Assembly (NCBI GenBank): GCA_905160935.1
Contig: CAJHZI010000696.1
Location: 758,501 to 822,500, forward strand
Direction: 5' to 3'
Length of the DNA: 64,000 bases
Source of the DNA: Enchytraeus crypticus
Lineage: Eukaryota; Annelida; Clitellata; Enchytraeida; Enchytraeidae
How positions within the stretch are numbered: the stretch's first letter is position 1; every line of letters starts with the position of its first letter. Under the pieces are notes generated by a model. It searched no databases. It was given only the letters and a program-made list of their open reading frames with translations, and was not told where the DNA came from. Shown piece by piece: positions 1 through 13,200 of this stretch. The translations under genes were made by a program, and so were the position numbers.

Positions 1-599
1 TCAAAACTGAGCATTTTCGTTTGCAGTTTTGTAATATTAAGCATACGACTATTGCTTAACTTCTATTGTGTTTTTCGTACGAAATTTGAAAATATTTACG
101 TAACGGTGATTGTGCATTTGTTCTGCATCAATTGACTTGATGACAATTAAGTCACGACTAGTGCAATACAGTCACACTTTTTGTTGACTTAATTAATAGC
201 GTCGCCCACTAATTGTTAGTTATTTACTCATGTGAGCTTATGTTTTAGTTTTACTCTCGTAATTAACGAAATACTTCAAAGCTAAATTTGTTGAGTTAAA
301 CCATCGTGGGTTATCATAGTTTTATTAGCTTTTTACCAACATTGCATTATTAGCTTTATTAGCATTTTTAAATTGCTTTACAAGTTTTTTAGTGTAATAT
401 AATTTAAAATAATAATAAATAACAATAAGAAGAATTAAATAAATAAATCAGAGAATGAAAAGAGTGTACTAATTAAAGAATGGAATGACTTTTTTAGTCA
501 GAAGTAGAAGACAATCGGGATTTCTTCATTGCTTCGTTAGATCATTGACGTAAAGACATGATAGACTTAAATGTTTGATTCCCCCACCCCCTATTTTTC

Positions 600-860
600 T
601 CTCGTGTTCTGCAAAGTGGCACGTCCAAAAAGTATATTTATGCTCAGAGTCTGCTTCCACGTTTCAATGAGAGCTCTATTTAAATCAATACGTTAATCCC
701 TTCCCAAATGCTGTCTTATTCAAAACCTTTCTATTGCGTGGGGGAAATGTGGCTTCTGATGTGGTTTCCCGTTGCTCTTCTCGGTTCTAGCTTAGTCTAA
801 TCTTACAGAACGTGCAGTTAACGGTTGGTTTATTCTTCAGTGGCTCAAACAAAATACAGA
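600..860 (+). repeat. Dispersed repeat family F
   Basis: gagagctctatttaaatcaa ... gatgtggtttcccgttgctc ... tggtttattcttcagtggc matches 38585-38800 (+) and 3785-3990 (-). Shorter pieces are at 30240-30300 and 44870-44930 (-). No coding content. Confidence 0.55.
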
Positions 861-2464
861 AAGAAAGCTAAAATATTCGCCTGTCAGGTCTCATGTAAAA
901 ATATTTTATCGTCTCTTCTTAATTAATATTTACCAACGCTCCTACACTGTCGTACCAACAGCATTTGGAAGGATATTAAGTGAATTTAATTGACAATATT
1001 AAATAAAAAATAATAGTTTTAATTGACAATACTAAATACTCGAAATACAAGATGGACGTTAAACAAGGTTGCTTCCGTTCTCTTTTTCTAATAAATGATA
1101 AAAGTTGCAGTCATAACAAATTGAAAATATTACATATATAGTTTAGATATTTATGATTAATAAGCCCGATGAAATAGTCTTATTTGAAGAGCACTTAAGA
1201 TATTGGCAATAGATAGATCAGCCTGGGCGGTTAGAAACTTATAAATGGCACTTCACAGAGCAAATAGGCCTATGTTTAAATTTTGGTCCCTAGGCTTACG
1301 CGATTTACTGGTTCGTCATGCATTGATAAAATATATCTAATACTAGGCCATAATATTAGCTCAATTTATTATTCAGAAATTTATGAAATTCACGGTGGCG
1401 TTTATCACTTTAATGTCACATGTTTAAACCATTAAAGGAAGTTTTAGTCAGTTATCCATGTTACCCGTCCTGTAAATGTTTGAGATTTTACTTTCTGATA
1501 AGCGCTATACAGGGAATCGATCCAATGATCGCAGGATAAGTAGCTTTAAACTTAATGATTCTATCCGATGTTCAGCACTTTGTGATTTATAGAATTTTGG
1601 ACATCCGGCTAACGACAGCACAATATCTGCAGTGTGTAGTTATTAGTAACTATATCAAGCCAACATACTCATATATAATTAAAATTGAATTGAGTACAGC
1701 AGGTTTGTATGTGTTAAATTTTTACAAAGGGGACGGGGTTGGGGGTCTTTATCAGGGCTTTGTCACAGTGGGAGAGGTCAAAACTGGTGGGGGGTTAAAA
1801 TTTATCAGGGGTCACACATCTTCCAAGAGAGGTTGCCCCCCCCCCCCGCCGCAGTCTAGGAAGGGTGCATGTACTGTTGCTCATGCTATTGAAGAGTAGA
1901 GTTAGAGCAAAGTGCAGTACTCTGGTGAAAGCGCTATTCGACGAACTTGTCAACTTTAAACGAGTAACTTTAGAGTTGAGAATAGAACCGAACTAGAATC
2001 GAACGATTCGAACCGAAAGCTGAAATCTGAAATTTCGGCCGAATCCAACCGAACTCAAGTCTCATTCTCAACCAAACCCTGCCCGAACCAAGCTCTGTTT
2101 CTGGAGTAGACGAAACGAAACTAACTCTCATTCTCTTTAGTTCGAAATTCGGTTTATGGACAAAACACAATATACAAATAATACAACTATAATTAGTACC
2201 CATAGAATGTTGTGCTTAATCTAATTAATGTTGTAGCGTTCAAGGGTTATACCGGTCCGTTACGGGTCTAATTGTCTGTAGTTCCGTAAAGATTAAAGTT
2301 TCTGGTCATTCAGGTCGTACAAAATTAACTAAAAACTGCTTGGAAAAAGTTGTGCAAAAAAGGCAAAATATTGAACGGGTGTGAGTGGTTATTAAGTGGA
2401 TAGGCCTACAGGCTAATCCGACTAAAATTTTAAACCGGCAAAAATTATTTTAGCCTATATCTGT
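860..2464. other. Noncoding AT-rich DNA with G- and C-runs
   Basis: 1-600 and 860-1380 show nothing recognisable. 1720-1850 has runs of G and a C14 tract with no gene. 1975-2130 is a degenerate gaaccgaac repeat. The open frame 1555-1899 crosses a family G repeat and the C run and is not credible. Confidence 0.5.
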
Positions 2465-3302
2465 TTTATTACCGTCTTGCTGTTAATCCTTCCAAAACTG
2501 AATACCTTTTAATTGGCACTCCTTTGCAAAGAAGTAAAATATTCTATAGCTATGTTAATTTTCAGAATCTTGCTCTTTCACCTTCTCGATCCGCCAAAAA
2601 CCTTGGAGTCATATTTGATGAAAACCTTGACTTTAAATCCCATAGGCCTATCTCTTCTGTTTGTCGCGCTTCTTTCTTTCAGATTCGTCAGATTAGGCAA
2701 ATACGACCATCCCTTACGAGAAATTCAGCCACTATCCTTGCTAATTCTATAGTTCATTCAAAGCTCGACTACTGTAATTCATTATTACATGGGTTGCCTA
2801 CTTCTCTCAATCGTTTGCAGCACGTTCAAAATTCTCTTGCACGTGTTGTTTGTAAGTCTCTCGACTTCAACGCTTTCTCTAAGTTTCTGCGATTTCTTCG
2901 CTTATCTATTCTTATTCCCTTCGCCCCTCACGTACACTTCGCTCCACCGATGCCAATCTTCTCTCAGTTCCAAATATTCTCACGTCATTGGGCAGACGTT
3001 CATTTTCTTACGCAGCACCCACAATCTGGAACTCCTTACCTGTTAATCTTCGCTCATATTTTTCTCTTTCAACATTCTCTAGATAGCTTAAAACTTACCT
3101 TTTCCCATCATAGACATAATCAATCTACCCTGGCCATTTTTTGATTATCGGACTGGCTTTCGTTTAGGACCTTACTTCTCATCAGCACATTTTTTCGCAG
3201 ATTGGTCTGGGTGAACTGATCTGTAGTGATGTGTGCTGTTGGGGAAGTCCCTGACATCATCCCTGGATGAGGAAACGGACGTTAAACCTTTATTATTATT
3301 AT
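2465..3302 (+). mobile_element. CR1/L2-like LINE, 5'-truncated 3' end with (TTA)n tail
   Basis: The end of a reverse transcriptase ORF is readable with frameshifts: LAVNPSKTEYLLIGT (about 2480-2525), then SAKNLGVIFDENLDFKSH, SATILANSIVHSKLDYCNSL, and LNRLQHVQNSLARVVC. This thumb and C-terminal block is typical of CR1/L2/Rex-type LINEs. The 3' UTR ends ggatgaggaaacggacgtta followed by TTATTATT. Two other copies of that end occur in the window. The copy is dead through frameshifts and truncation. Confidence 0.85.
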
Positions 3303-3784
3303 TTACATTTGAAGTATTTATATGGTTAATTTAATAATCGGATATTCGTTAAGTCGGTCGCTTTGATAACACAGTTGCAATGATAAGCAGCCTGAAATAG
3401 GAGACAAATGGGTTGAATTCAAACCGGAACCTATCTGTCAAGACTCCTATGTCACTGAAAGAAATATATGTGATAGCCTATAGTGCTGGTTTGTTGATTT
3501 ATTTAAAATTTCTGATGGCTTGATTTAAAATTAACTTGGTTAGTTGAGCTGTTATATATTTAACGTAACATTACAGATTCAGGAAGCAATTATATGCTTG
3601 TTTAAAAAGGAAAATTTTCCCCTAGCCTAACTCACGATGCGCAATTTTTCCAATTCTCCCTTTGTTTAAAACTCTTTTCCACTCGCTCCCCCCCCCCCCT
3701 ATTTCGTCAAATACGTAACTTAGGTCGTTGGAAACACTGTAGAAGCCCCTGCTTATAGAATAACAGTCATTAAGTGAGATTCTT

Positions 3785-3990
3785 AAGGTTATTAGGTTAT
3801 TTTCTGAGGAAGGCAACGGGAAACGACTTCAGAAGCCATACTTTTCCGAAGCTATAGGCTACATGAGGTATGGATAAGGTTTAACTCTGTAATCTAGGAT
3901 TAACTTGTTGATCTAGGGAGTGCTCTAATGGAGCGATAAAGCAGACTTTGAGTATGAATATGTTTCTTGAACCTGCCACTTGGTAGTGCA
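3785..3990 (-). repeat. Dispersed repeat family F, minus copy
   Basis: gaggaaggcaacgggaaacg then acttcagaagccatac is the complement of the core in 600-860 and 38585-38800. Confidence 0.5.
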
Positions 3991-4179
3991 CAGAAGAGGG
4001 AGAGAGAGAGAGATGGTTATTAAGTCTAAGAAAGAGAAAGTTTGTCATTAAAGCTTGAATATATAGCTGATATCATAGATCATAAGATACAGCAGCGCTA
4101 TCTTCTTTAGTTTCTCTTTCGACTCTATAACCTTACGAGGGTTTTGTGCTTGAATAAATTTAAATAGTCACATAATAAC

Positions 4180-4290
4180 AATGATTAAAGTGCTACTGTC
4201 GTCCATGACAACATCGAGCACTATTGAGAAAAATCCAATCCGGTGATCAAAAAGAAGATTGTAATCACTCTTGTTAAAGCCAAAAGCTGG
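4180..4290 (+). mobile_element. Retroelement 5'-end repeat with ORF start (family H), copy 1
   Basis: aaagtgctactgtcgtcc leads to ATG and codons MTTSSTIEKNPIR then a stop. The same leader and start recur at 5717-5790, 12246-12325, 58257-58345 and, minus, 59600-59945. See the latter for the longest copy. Confidence 0.6.
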
Positions 4291-5384
4291 AGCCAATTTT
4301 AGAATTACTTATGGATCTCGAGAACATATCAGCGTCGAGACGTATACTGGATTTGAACTCTGCATCTACTGCAACGCAATCGGTAGTCGGCACTGGTTCA
4401 ACACAATCACAATCCTAAAAGATCTATGTATAAATAACTAAATTGATTTGATATAAATGTGCCTCAAAACCCACCTGTTATTGCTGCTATTTGATTAATG
4501 ACTGTGTGAAGAACCCTCACCAATAAACACTTTAATAAAGAAATTTTTGATTATAATCATAATATAGATCAGAATCTACATGTAAGTACAAATTAATCGG
4601 ACACGGGAAATTGTTTATCTCGCATTATTTTGTTTTAGTTATATTTGGTTCATATTTCTCTATATATTTTGTCTTTGCCATATTTTACTCGTATACTTCT
4701 GTAATTAATCTTTGATTTAATCGGTTCAAATTTGCTAGTGTTTAGTTCCAAACACCGCAAAATATCTAGTCTCTATTGACTTTTCTGGTCTGTAGTCTAC
4801 TATTCTGCCGGCTATCCAAATATCAGTAAGCTACTGAGGCCTACAGCTGCTAAGGCCTGCAGCAGCTAAGGCCTATAGCTCTTAATTTGCATGAACAACT
4901 GCAGCTTCTATGTGGGCTATTGGTGATGTGATGGGGAACGCTCCTACTTAATTATTAAATAGTGTATAAAGCAGATTGATGACATTTTATATTTAAAAGA
5001 TGGTGCAGAATTTCATGTAATTATTTTTCATAGTAAAGTAAGTAAAAGCACTCATTATTGTGAAATAATTAACTATGTTGATATCTATTACTTTTTAATA
5101 CCACATGTTTAAACCGTTAGGGAATTTAGACCATTTTCCGTATAATCAGCCCAGTGAATGTCCGAGATTTACTTTCAGATCAGCGCGGATGGGATTTATA
5201 ATCATGCTTTTTGCTGATAGTTGCAAACGTTTTTATTGCTCAAATTAATAGCAGGCGGCGACGCCCTAATCTGGTACGGCGATCCATCAAGGGGTCTCGA
5301 CCCACGTGTTAGGGACCAAGTGCTGCTTTATAGGCCTACATGTATATTGACTACTAAAACTTAAACGCGCATTATAGTGAAACG

Positions 5385-5600
5385 CTCAACTATATGTCGA
5401 TATCTATCACTTTTTAATACCACATATTTAAACCGTTAGGCAGTTTATAGTCCATTTTCCGTATAACCAGTCCAGTGAATGTCCGAGATTTTAGTCTCAG
5501 ATCAGCGCGGCTGGGATTCGAAACCACGAGGGTTCAATTCACCTCAGGATCTGTCATTTAAAACTTCATGACGTTACCTCTACGCTATCAAGACATTCCA
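5385..5600 (+). repeat. Dispersed repeat family G
   Basis: tcgatatctatcacttttta ... gtgaatgtccgagattttag ... tcagatcagcgcggctggga. Related copies at 1385-1545, 5085-5230 and 39250-39400. gggattcgaaaccacgaggg resembles a tRNA B box, so a SINE is possible. Confidence 0.55.
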
Positions 5601-5716
5601 TTATATTGCATAGTATTTCTGCGTAGACTATCTATATCCAACTCTGCTATTTCAAGTTTCAACTATTTTTCACGACATTAGCAGCAGCCACAGCGACTAG
5701 AAAGTAAATTTTATAA

Positions 5717-5790
5717 AATGACAACATCGAGCACTATTGCGAGAAATCCAAACTAGCGGTCGAAAATTGGGACCGAAAGCCAAGCAAAAT
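5717..5790 (+). mobile_element. Family H repeat, copy 2
   Basis: ATG then MTTSSTIARNPN and a stop, followed by aagc and aaaa-rich sequence. Leader is missing. Confidence 0.55.
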
Positions 5791-7183
5791 AGAAAGGCAC
5801 AGTAATAGCGAATCAAAGACTAATTTAAATTAAGACCTAATTAAATCGAAATTTTCTACTTTTAAAAAAATTTACGCCATTTTGAAAAACACTCTGGCAT
5901 CACATTCATCTATATCTCTATTAAAAAGCAATGTAATCAGGGATGTAATTATTTCTAAGCTTACAATTATTCTCTATGAAATTATTCTTAAAATTCTCAT
6001 AATTATTCGCTTGACGTTATTCTTTATGAAACTTATTTTTCCCAACACTGATATCCTATTAAATTGATTTTTTCGACTTAGAGCGACCCCCAAATTTACA
6101 TTTTCCTGAGTAGCGCCTGGCTGCACACGTAGCCAGGGTTAGCACTTATAAAAGTTGGGATTTGTTAAATTGTATGATTATGATTATCAAAAATTTAATA
6201 TTTTTGTAATTTATGTAAAATCCATTGTTAGACTAAAACCTTAAATATTAGTGGTTTTACCGTGTAAGTAAACATTATGTGATTGATTGGTTTCCTATTA
6301 TAAAAGCTAAAATAAGGAAGAAATAAGGTTAGATAATATGTAGAATATTATGAGGAATAGAAAGTACGCACAGGTAGAAAATACCTGTGATTAAGCCTGG
6401 AAATTTTTATATAAATTTGAGTTATTGAAGAAAACTGGTAGTTTAATTTCGAGTTGCTCTCAGTCAAGTATATACAACGAAGTTATCCAATTGAGTGAAT
6501 TAGTTATATTATAATTTTATGTATTGTAGACTTTATTGTCTCAATTAGGGGATTGACTGATCATTAGATTTCTATTTCTAATAGATTTTTATTTAGGTTA
6601 GATTTAGGTTTCTCTTAGATTTCTTATGTCAAGGTTGATATCTTTAAAAAGGTTATTGAAATAATTTGTGAAGTTTACACATAGATTTTTTATACAAAAA
6701 TAGGCATTTGTATTTTGATACTAGGGGTCTTTCATTTGAATATATTCAAATGATATATTAAATCTTACAGAAATTTATATGGACTCAACATTGTTTAGTC
6801 ATTAGGCTTGATCAGAAAAGTGTGTCATTCTGTAGAAATGGTTTTTGTTGAATCATATCAGTTATCCATATTTGTTACTTTATCAGTGACAATGTAATCT
6901 GAATTGTTGAATTATTAAGTTATCCTATTTGTATTTAGAAAGCAATAAAAATTAAAGTATACAATTTTTATTCCACTCATTTATTTGTGTGAACTGAGTG
7001 TAGCAGTTGGATGGTTGATTTGGTAGCTCATTTGACTGCAAAGGTGGGAGCAAAGTTTCTCTCTCAACCATCTCAGACTGTAGAAAAATATGTAAAATAT
7101 GTGTTGTAGAAAATATGTAAAATATTAGCTTCTTGCAGCTCTTTTGTATTCCTTAAACACTGTTCTGTTTTTGATTATTGCAG

Positions 7184-7255
7184 GTAGTGTTACAAGATTG
7201 TTTTCTTTTATAGCAGTTTAAAGAACAACAGATATATTAAGTAGGCTAATATTAA
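7184..7255 (+). other. Candidate 5' UTR start of the first Bcl-G-like coding exon
   Basis: Two good 3' splice sites lie just upstream of the ATG: a pyrimidine tract with cag ending at 7183, and ttttcttttatag ending at 7213. Either would make the first coding exon an internal exon with an upstream noncoding exon in 1-7150. No TATA box or initiator could be singled out. Confidence 0.4.
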
Positions 7256-10200
7256 ATGGCGCAGTTCCACGGTAATACGAAATATCAAAGTATGGCACAA
7301 TTTGATGTTATTGTACCGAATGGTATTTCCAGTGGAGATAATCTGAAAACTGGCTCTTTAGTCACAGCGGATGTGAATTTAAATTCTGCTCAAATGCCAA
7401 CTAAAAGCATTCCTACCAAAGCATCAATCAATGGACTCGTGACCATTTCCGACGATGTAAATGGAAATGTAAACTCTGCGTTAGATAACAGAAGTTCAGG
7501 CTCTCAGATTTTGCGACAAAATGAAACTACAACAGCAAATAATGGTGCGGTACCTCAGAGAACACTTCCTGCCACTTATTCGACTCGTACAGTACAAGAT
7601 GGCTACCGAGCGGCTAAGCACCAGGTCTCATCCATGCACAGTGCGCCGCCAGTTAGACGACGTGAGACAACTACTAACAGACACGATGTTAGAAGAAACA
7701 ATACAGTGTCGGGGGTGACACGGGAAGCCAAGGAGGTATTTATTTTAATAACTATAGAAGTAATAATAGCTAATGATAATTAATAATATTTGCAATGGTA
7801 TTAATTATAGAACCATATCTTTCTATTTCTTTACCAAATAAAGGTCAATGGTACTGCTCTAATATATATTTAATTGGCTTTGGGTATGTATTGCAGAAGT
7901 GTTGTCAGTGTTGTTTATCATGTAGGGTAAAAAATGTTAATTACTTTAGCAATTGTAAATATTAATTATATTCAGTTTGTAAAATTGGAATTGATACTTA
8001 ATTGGTACTAGTTAATTAGTTTATATTCAGTTCTGCATTATTTAATAATTAGTGTCATAAATAACTTCAATTTATGACTTCTGAAAAAAGTCTTCATGTA
8101 ATGAAATATGAAGTTTAATTTACATCTTAGACACAATTTATGCCAGCGTATTGTTTTTTTTGGTGCCAGATATATAAGCACATTTATTGATATATTGCAT
8201 GATAATAATAGTTGGGCAATCTTAGCTTAAACTTCAACAGTCCATCAGTCCGGGCATTTGTTTGATGAAAATATTGTAAATATTTAAGTACTCTTTCTTT
8301 AGTTACACCTGCAGAGGATTTTTTGCTTAATGTAGTCCTTTACGAGAAAACACTTCAAAAATCAACTGTTTGATTTTTGATAAAACATCAACTGTTTCAT
8401 CTTATTCCATCAGGTGTTCAACAAGTTCATGCAACATCGCAGCAACAGCCAGTCTGATTCGAGTCGCAGCTCAAGCCTCCGTTACAGTCAGAGAAAGGCC
8501 GGGCAGAGTGGCGTGAAGCATTCGACCAGCGACAGATATCCGATGTTACCCATAGACGAATACGGATCTGCCGGGCTTGTAATAAGGGGAGTAGAGGATG
8601 GGGTGTATAACACAACATCTGACGAAATGTCTTCTACGTTTAACAGCCTGGACACAAGGGAACAGGATGGCAGCAGTAGAACAAATACACTTGATTCCTC
8701 AATTGACAGAAAATCTAGTCGTCTAAATGGTCCTTCAACTGTCGATGAAGCTACTGGAAGTAGCATGACAGAAGGTATTCATCTCGATGGTTCCTCTCAC
8801 CCAACGGTACATGCTACTGGCTCGCTGCACAAACGTAAGCCTAGCGCTGGGTTAAGCACCATAGATAACAGCAGTGCTAGAGGCTCCCTTACTAACAGCG
8901 AAGACGATGCCAACGGTATTTCCAAGTCTTCCTTGGTAGATGGCTTACAGCAGCGCAAGAAGTCTAAGCTGCGCAGAGTAAAGGAACGAATTACGGCCAG
9001 TTTTCGTCGAAAGAAGCCTCGTCGTGGTATCGAAGCTCCTGAAGGTATCAGTGCAGTACTGCAGAGTAAGCGAAGAGAGTCACGAGATAAGGATGAGAAG
9101 TCTGGAGTAACGCGTGTAGCTAGTAGTAGCACCAACGGAAGCACGGCACAGGAAACTGTCAGCGAGCACGGAACCCATTCGACTAAATATCGAGTGAAAA
9201 CTAGTGCCGCAGATACTTCTTCAGATAAGCTTAAGAGAGACAGCACATCGGGTGGTTTTTTCAGTAGATTCAGGAAATCTTTACGGATTGGAAGAAAGAG
9301 TGTGAAGAGGAATGCTGCGATGGAAGAACAATCGCAGGGTGGGTTATATTTGTTGCTGTTAGTGAATCGTTTAAAAATACTTTCATCATCGTCATCATCT
9401 TCCTTTTAATCCCAGTTTAGCTAGGGTCATGAAATGAATTGAATTTCTCTTCATTTCTCTGTCTCACACAATATCATCAGTCTATCCATTATTTCAATTT
9501 GTTAAAATTTTGTAGCAATTTAAATACTTTAAATATCTATATGAAATATAAAGATGGTTTAAACTTTCTTTAATTACATGTAATTAAGTTTTTCATGAAG
9601 GATGTCCTACAACAAATGACAACATGCTACCTGATAAATGAATGTTTTAATATCATTTAAACTTATTCAGATAACAGTAAGGTTTTAGTTACTTTGGAGA
9701 ATTAAACTGTTTTTTCTTTTAGATTTGACAATCTGTTACGAAATTTAATGAACTAAAATATTTTGTCAATCAGATATTTATTGGACTGCCTGCCAGTTTT
9801 CAAATTAAGCAAAAATGTATAATACATTAAATGAATATAGTTATGATAATATAAATTAATTAAAATATTAATATGAAATTAAGACAGATGTTGTTACTAA
9901 TGTCAATCATTTGGAATATCGGTACTAATTAGCCTCAATCGCATCTAACACTAAAGCTATCGTAAATTATTCTGTTGTACCATAATTGTTTTAGAAAACT
10001 TTTATTGAATTTTCATAATAATAATAATCATCATCATCATCATCATCTTCTTCCCTAGGATCCCAGTTTAATTAGGGTTGGGATGGCAATAGAAAGCTTT
10101 TCCAGTCGTTTGTTATTATTTATGATAATAATAGTTAATAATTTCTTTTGAACCATATCATTTAACTAATGTTATTGGTATTGGTGCTCTTGTCTGTTTA

Positions 10201-13200
10201 GATCATGAGTTAGATCAGCCCGGATCATCAGAGAGAATTAGTCAACATTCCACCGATTATCGGTTTATGACCGTTGGTCTATCAATGCCAGACCAAGTCC
10301 TACAAGATGGGCATCGAGATGGCCTTTTCTTACGTCCTCAAACCCCTCCTGAAAGTCAATATATGGACACCTCTAGAGCACCCATGATGATAGAGAGAGT
10401 CATCTCACAGATTACTACTGGTAAGATAGATTTTTATGTAAAAAATTTGCTTGTAATTATGCATAGATGTATCTGTTTCAGTGCAGGCCCTCTTTTAGAT
10501 CTTGCGACATTCTCTCTCTCCCAGTTAGGAATGTTTGAGTCTTGATTCTGGGCAAAAACTGAAGCTATTTAGTGAAGGGATAATAATAGCAGACGAGATA
10601 TCTGATAGTTAGATTGTCTGACTACCATACTACACTACTACCGTGGCCCATTCAAGATAATAGACACTCTGGAAGTGTTTCCTGAATATCTGTGAGATAG
10701 TGTGAATCACATTCAGTCCATTCCAAGAAAGCTTAAATTGACATCTTTTCTGCTTTACGTATTTATCCCAATGCTAAAGATTTTATTACCAATTTATAAA
10801 TTAATGTACAGTTACAACCGCGGTATTATTAATGACGTATAAATTTCTGTTTAATTTATTTTTTGTAGTAAATTTGTTTTATTTATTAAATTCTACAGAC
10901 GGAGGCGATGAGCCAGATTCTTCGGGCAATATGGCGCAGGGCTCTAATGTTGACTCCGCCCCTGGCCACGCCCCTGACCACGCCCCTGGGCGTCAACTGC
11001 TGCGTGCTACATCTAAAGCGTTTGATGCCAAGACGGAGGAAGAGAAAGACGAGTTGTTGGACTTAATAGCAAGTAGACTGCAGGAAATTGGGGACGATGT
11101 TATGCGATCTACCCCAGCAGCTGCTCAGTGGAGTGTAGGCAGCTGTCAAGCAGTGCTAGCAGCTGCTGTTGACATCACTGACGGTAATAGTACGAGAATG
11201 TTCTTAGATTTGCGATGTTCATTTGTGATTGTGCTTTAGTGTTGGTTTAATGTATATCTTTCATTTTTGCTAAAATGAGTTAATTATTAGTAATTATTTT
11301 TGTTACAGACGTTGTAGCCTATTGATTATTATTGATTTGTTGATTTGTTTGATTTCTAGGGGCGGAGGTGGCTGTACGAATAAATGGCACCTCAGCTGCC
11401 CGGCCTTCACCTCTGGTTAGTTGTGTTGCTAATGATTACCCTTTTTCTTTAATTTTTATTTCTCCTTTTTGGCAACGAAGCACACTCACACGCCTAGAGG
11501 CGTGCATTCAATTCAATTCAACTTAATAAGAACACAAAAAGGGTCTTTCAACCCTGTAGAGTTCTCTTGAAAAGCATACAAATAGGAAATGCAACCGGAA
11601 TAAAAACACAAATTAAATGTGAACTGCGGTGAACTCAGCGAAACATAAGATAAATAATGACAATAGGTGAACTTGTGCTTACTAAGAAAATAGGCAATGG
11701 TATAACTTTAAATTGAGATTAAATAATAAAATATTGCCACAAAATTATTATTATATATTATTATTTTTGCCATAATAATATTGCCAGATATTACCACAAA
11801 ACTTAAACGAATGGATAAAAGAAAGTCTATTCGTATCCCGACCCTTGTTCAACTGGGATTTAAGGGATGATGATGATGATGATTAAATAAAAAAATTAAA
11901 AAATTAAAGAAGCCCAGATGATATATATATATACATTTTGTATATGTGTTTAATCTGCAGGATGCAGCAGTTGGGCACACCACGTTGACTCAACAGTTGG
12001 CTAGGAGTCTCAACTACGAGAGTTTTTCTCGACTGATCAGCAGTGCTGTGCTGAGCAGCGGAGATCACGTGGCTCAGCAGATAGCCTTGTTGTTCCGCAT
12101 CACGGGCGATGCTATAGAGTTGGTCGGTAACGGGACGGTTGTGGCCTCTGAGCTCAACGGCATGGCCATGAGGTACTTTGAGGAGACGCTTGCTCCTAGA
12201 GTGGTCGATGCAGGAGGATGGGTAAGCATTACATAACATAACAACAGTTAGAGTGCTACAGTCATCAATGACATCATCGAGCACTATTGAGTCAAAATTA
12301 AACCAAAATTGAGCAGAGATCTACTGAATAGAGATATTGTATTTGTGATACAGTGTGAAGGGACGTCCGTACAATATTAATAACAGCTTCAAGTTGCGCC
12401 GTTGACAAAATAGAGTGCAGTGGAAATTGATGGCCTAGTTTTTACTTAATTTCTTATGCACTTTTTTTGTTTATTTTGCACTTACAGGACGTATTGCACT
12501 TAGTGGTTAGATTCTGACAATGTTTACTTAATTTTATTTGTCGCACGTTCATTGATGTGATTGCTCTGTGAATTTTGTGAAATAAAACATATTTTCTTCT
12601 TCTTTTCTTCTTGGAAAAAAGTGCCGAGTTCCAGAAAAAGAATGGGAGTTGAAAAAATTGTGCATTGTGAGTTAGTCGAAGGAGTAAAGATGAGCCCATG
12701 CACCATTGTTTTTAGGGGAATGGAAGTCCTGACATTATATACATTGTACCATATACATGTGTCTCTACAGAGATTTATCATAATTCTATATAGTATTTAT
12801 TAATATTGCAGTTTAGAATAAAATAAATTTAAAAATTATAAATTAAAATTTATTTTATAATTAATAAAAATAATTTTGAAATAATTAACAAATTATGTCA
12901 GTAATAATTGCAATTTAAATTTTAATAATTAAAATATAATTTCGAAATATAGTATTAATTTTTCATGCTGTCTGCTTAAGCGATAAATAGAACTATAATA
13001 ATTAATAAATATATAAGAAAACTAAATTCTATAGCTTTAATTAGTATCAGCGTACCATGCTTTGCAATAAGAGTTTGGTGTCATATTTCTCGCATATTAG
13101 CCACGCCTCGTGGCGCAGTGGTAGAGAGCTCGCCTGTTGACTGAGAGGTCGCGAATTCGACATTGTGTAGAGACGTGGGTTTTTCTCTTTCGATGGACAA

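Larger units (their letters stand above)
4295..7180. other. Intergenic AT-rich stretch before the Bcl-G-like gene
   Basis: Apart from the family G and H repeats I see no coding signal. A tRNA-like word pattern at 7013-7090 (ttggtagctcatttgactgc) is too weak to call. The promoter and any noncoding first exon of the Bcl-G-like gene should lie here. Confidence 0.4.

Noticed and set aside
9339..9409. Extension of Bcl-G-like exon 2 to a poly-Ser end
   Set aside because: The donor at 9339 joins in phase with exon 3; the extension reads into a family I repeat.
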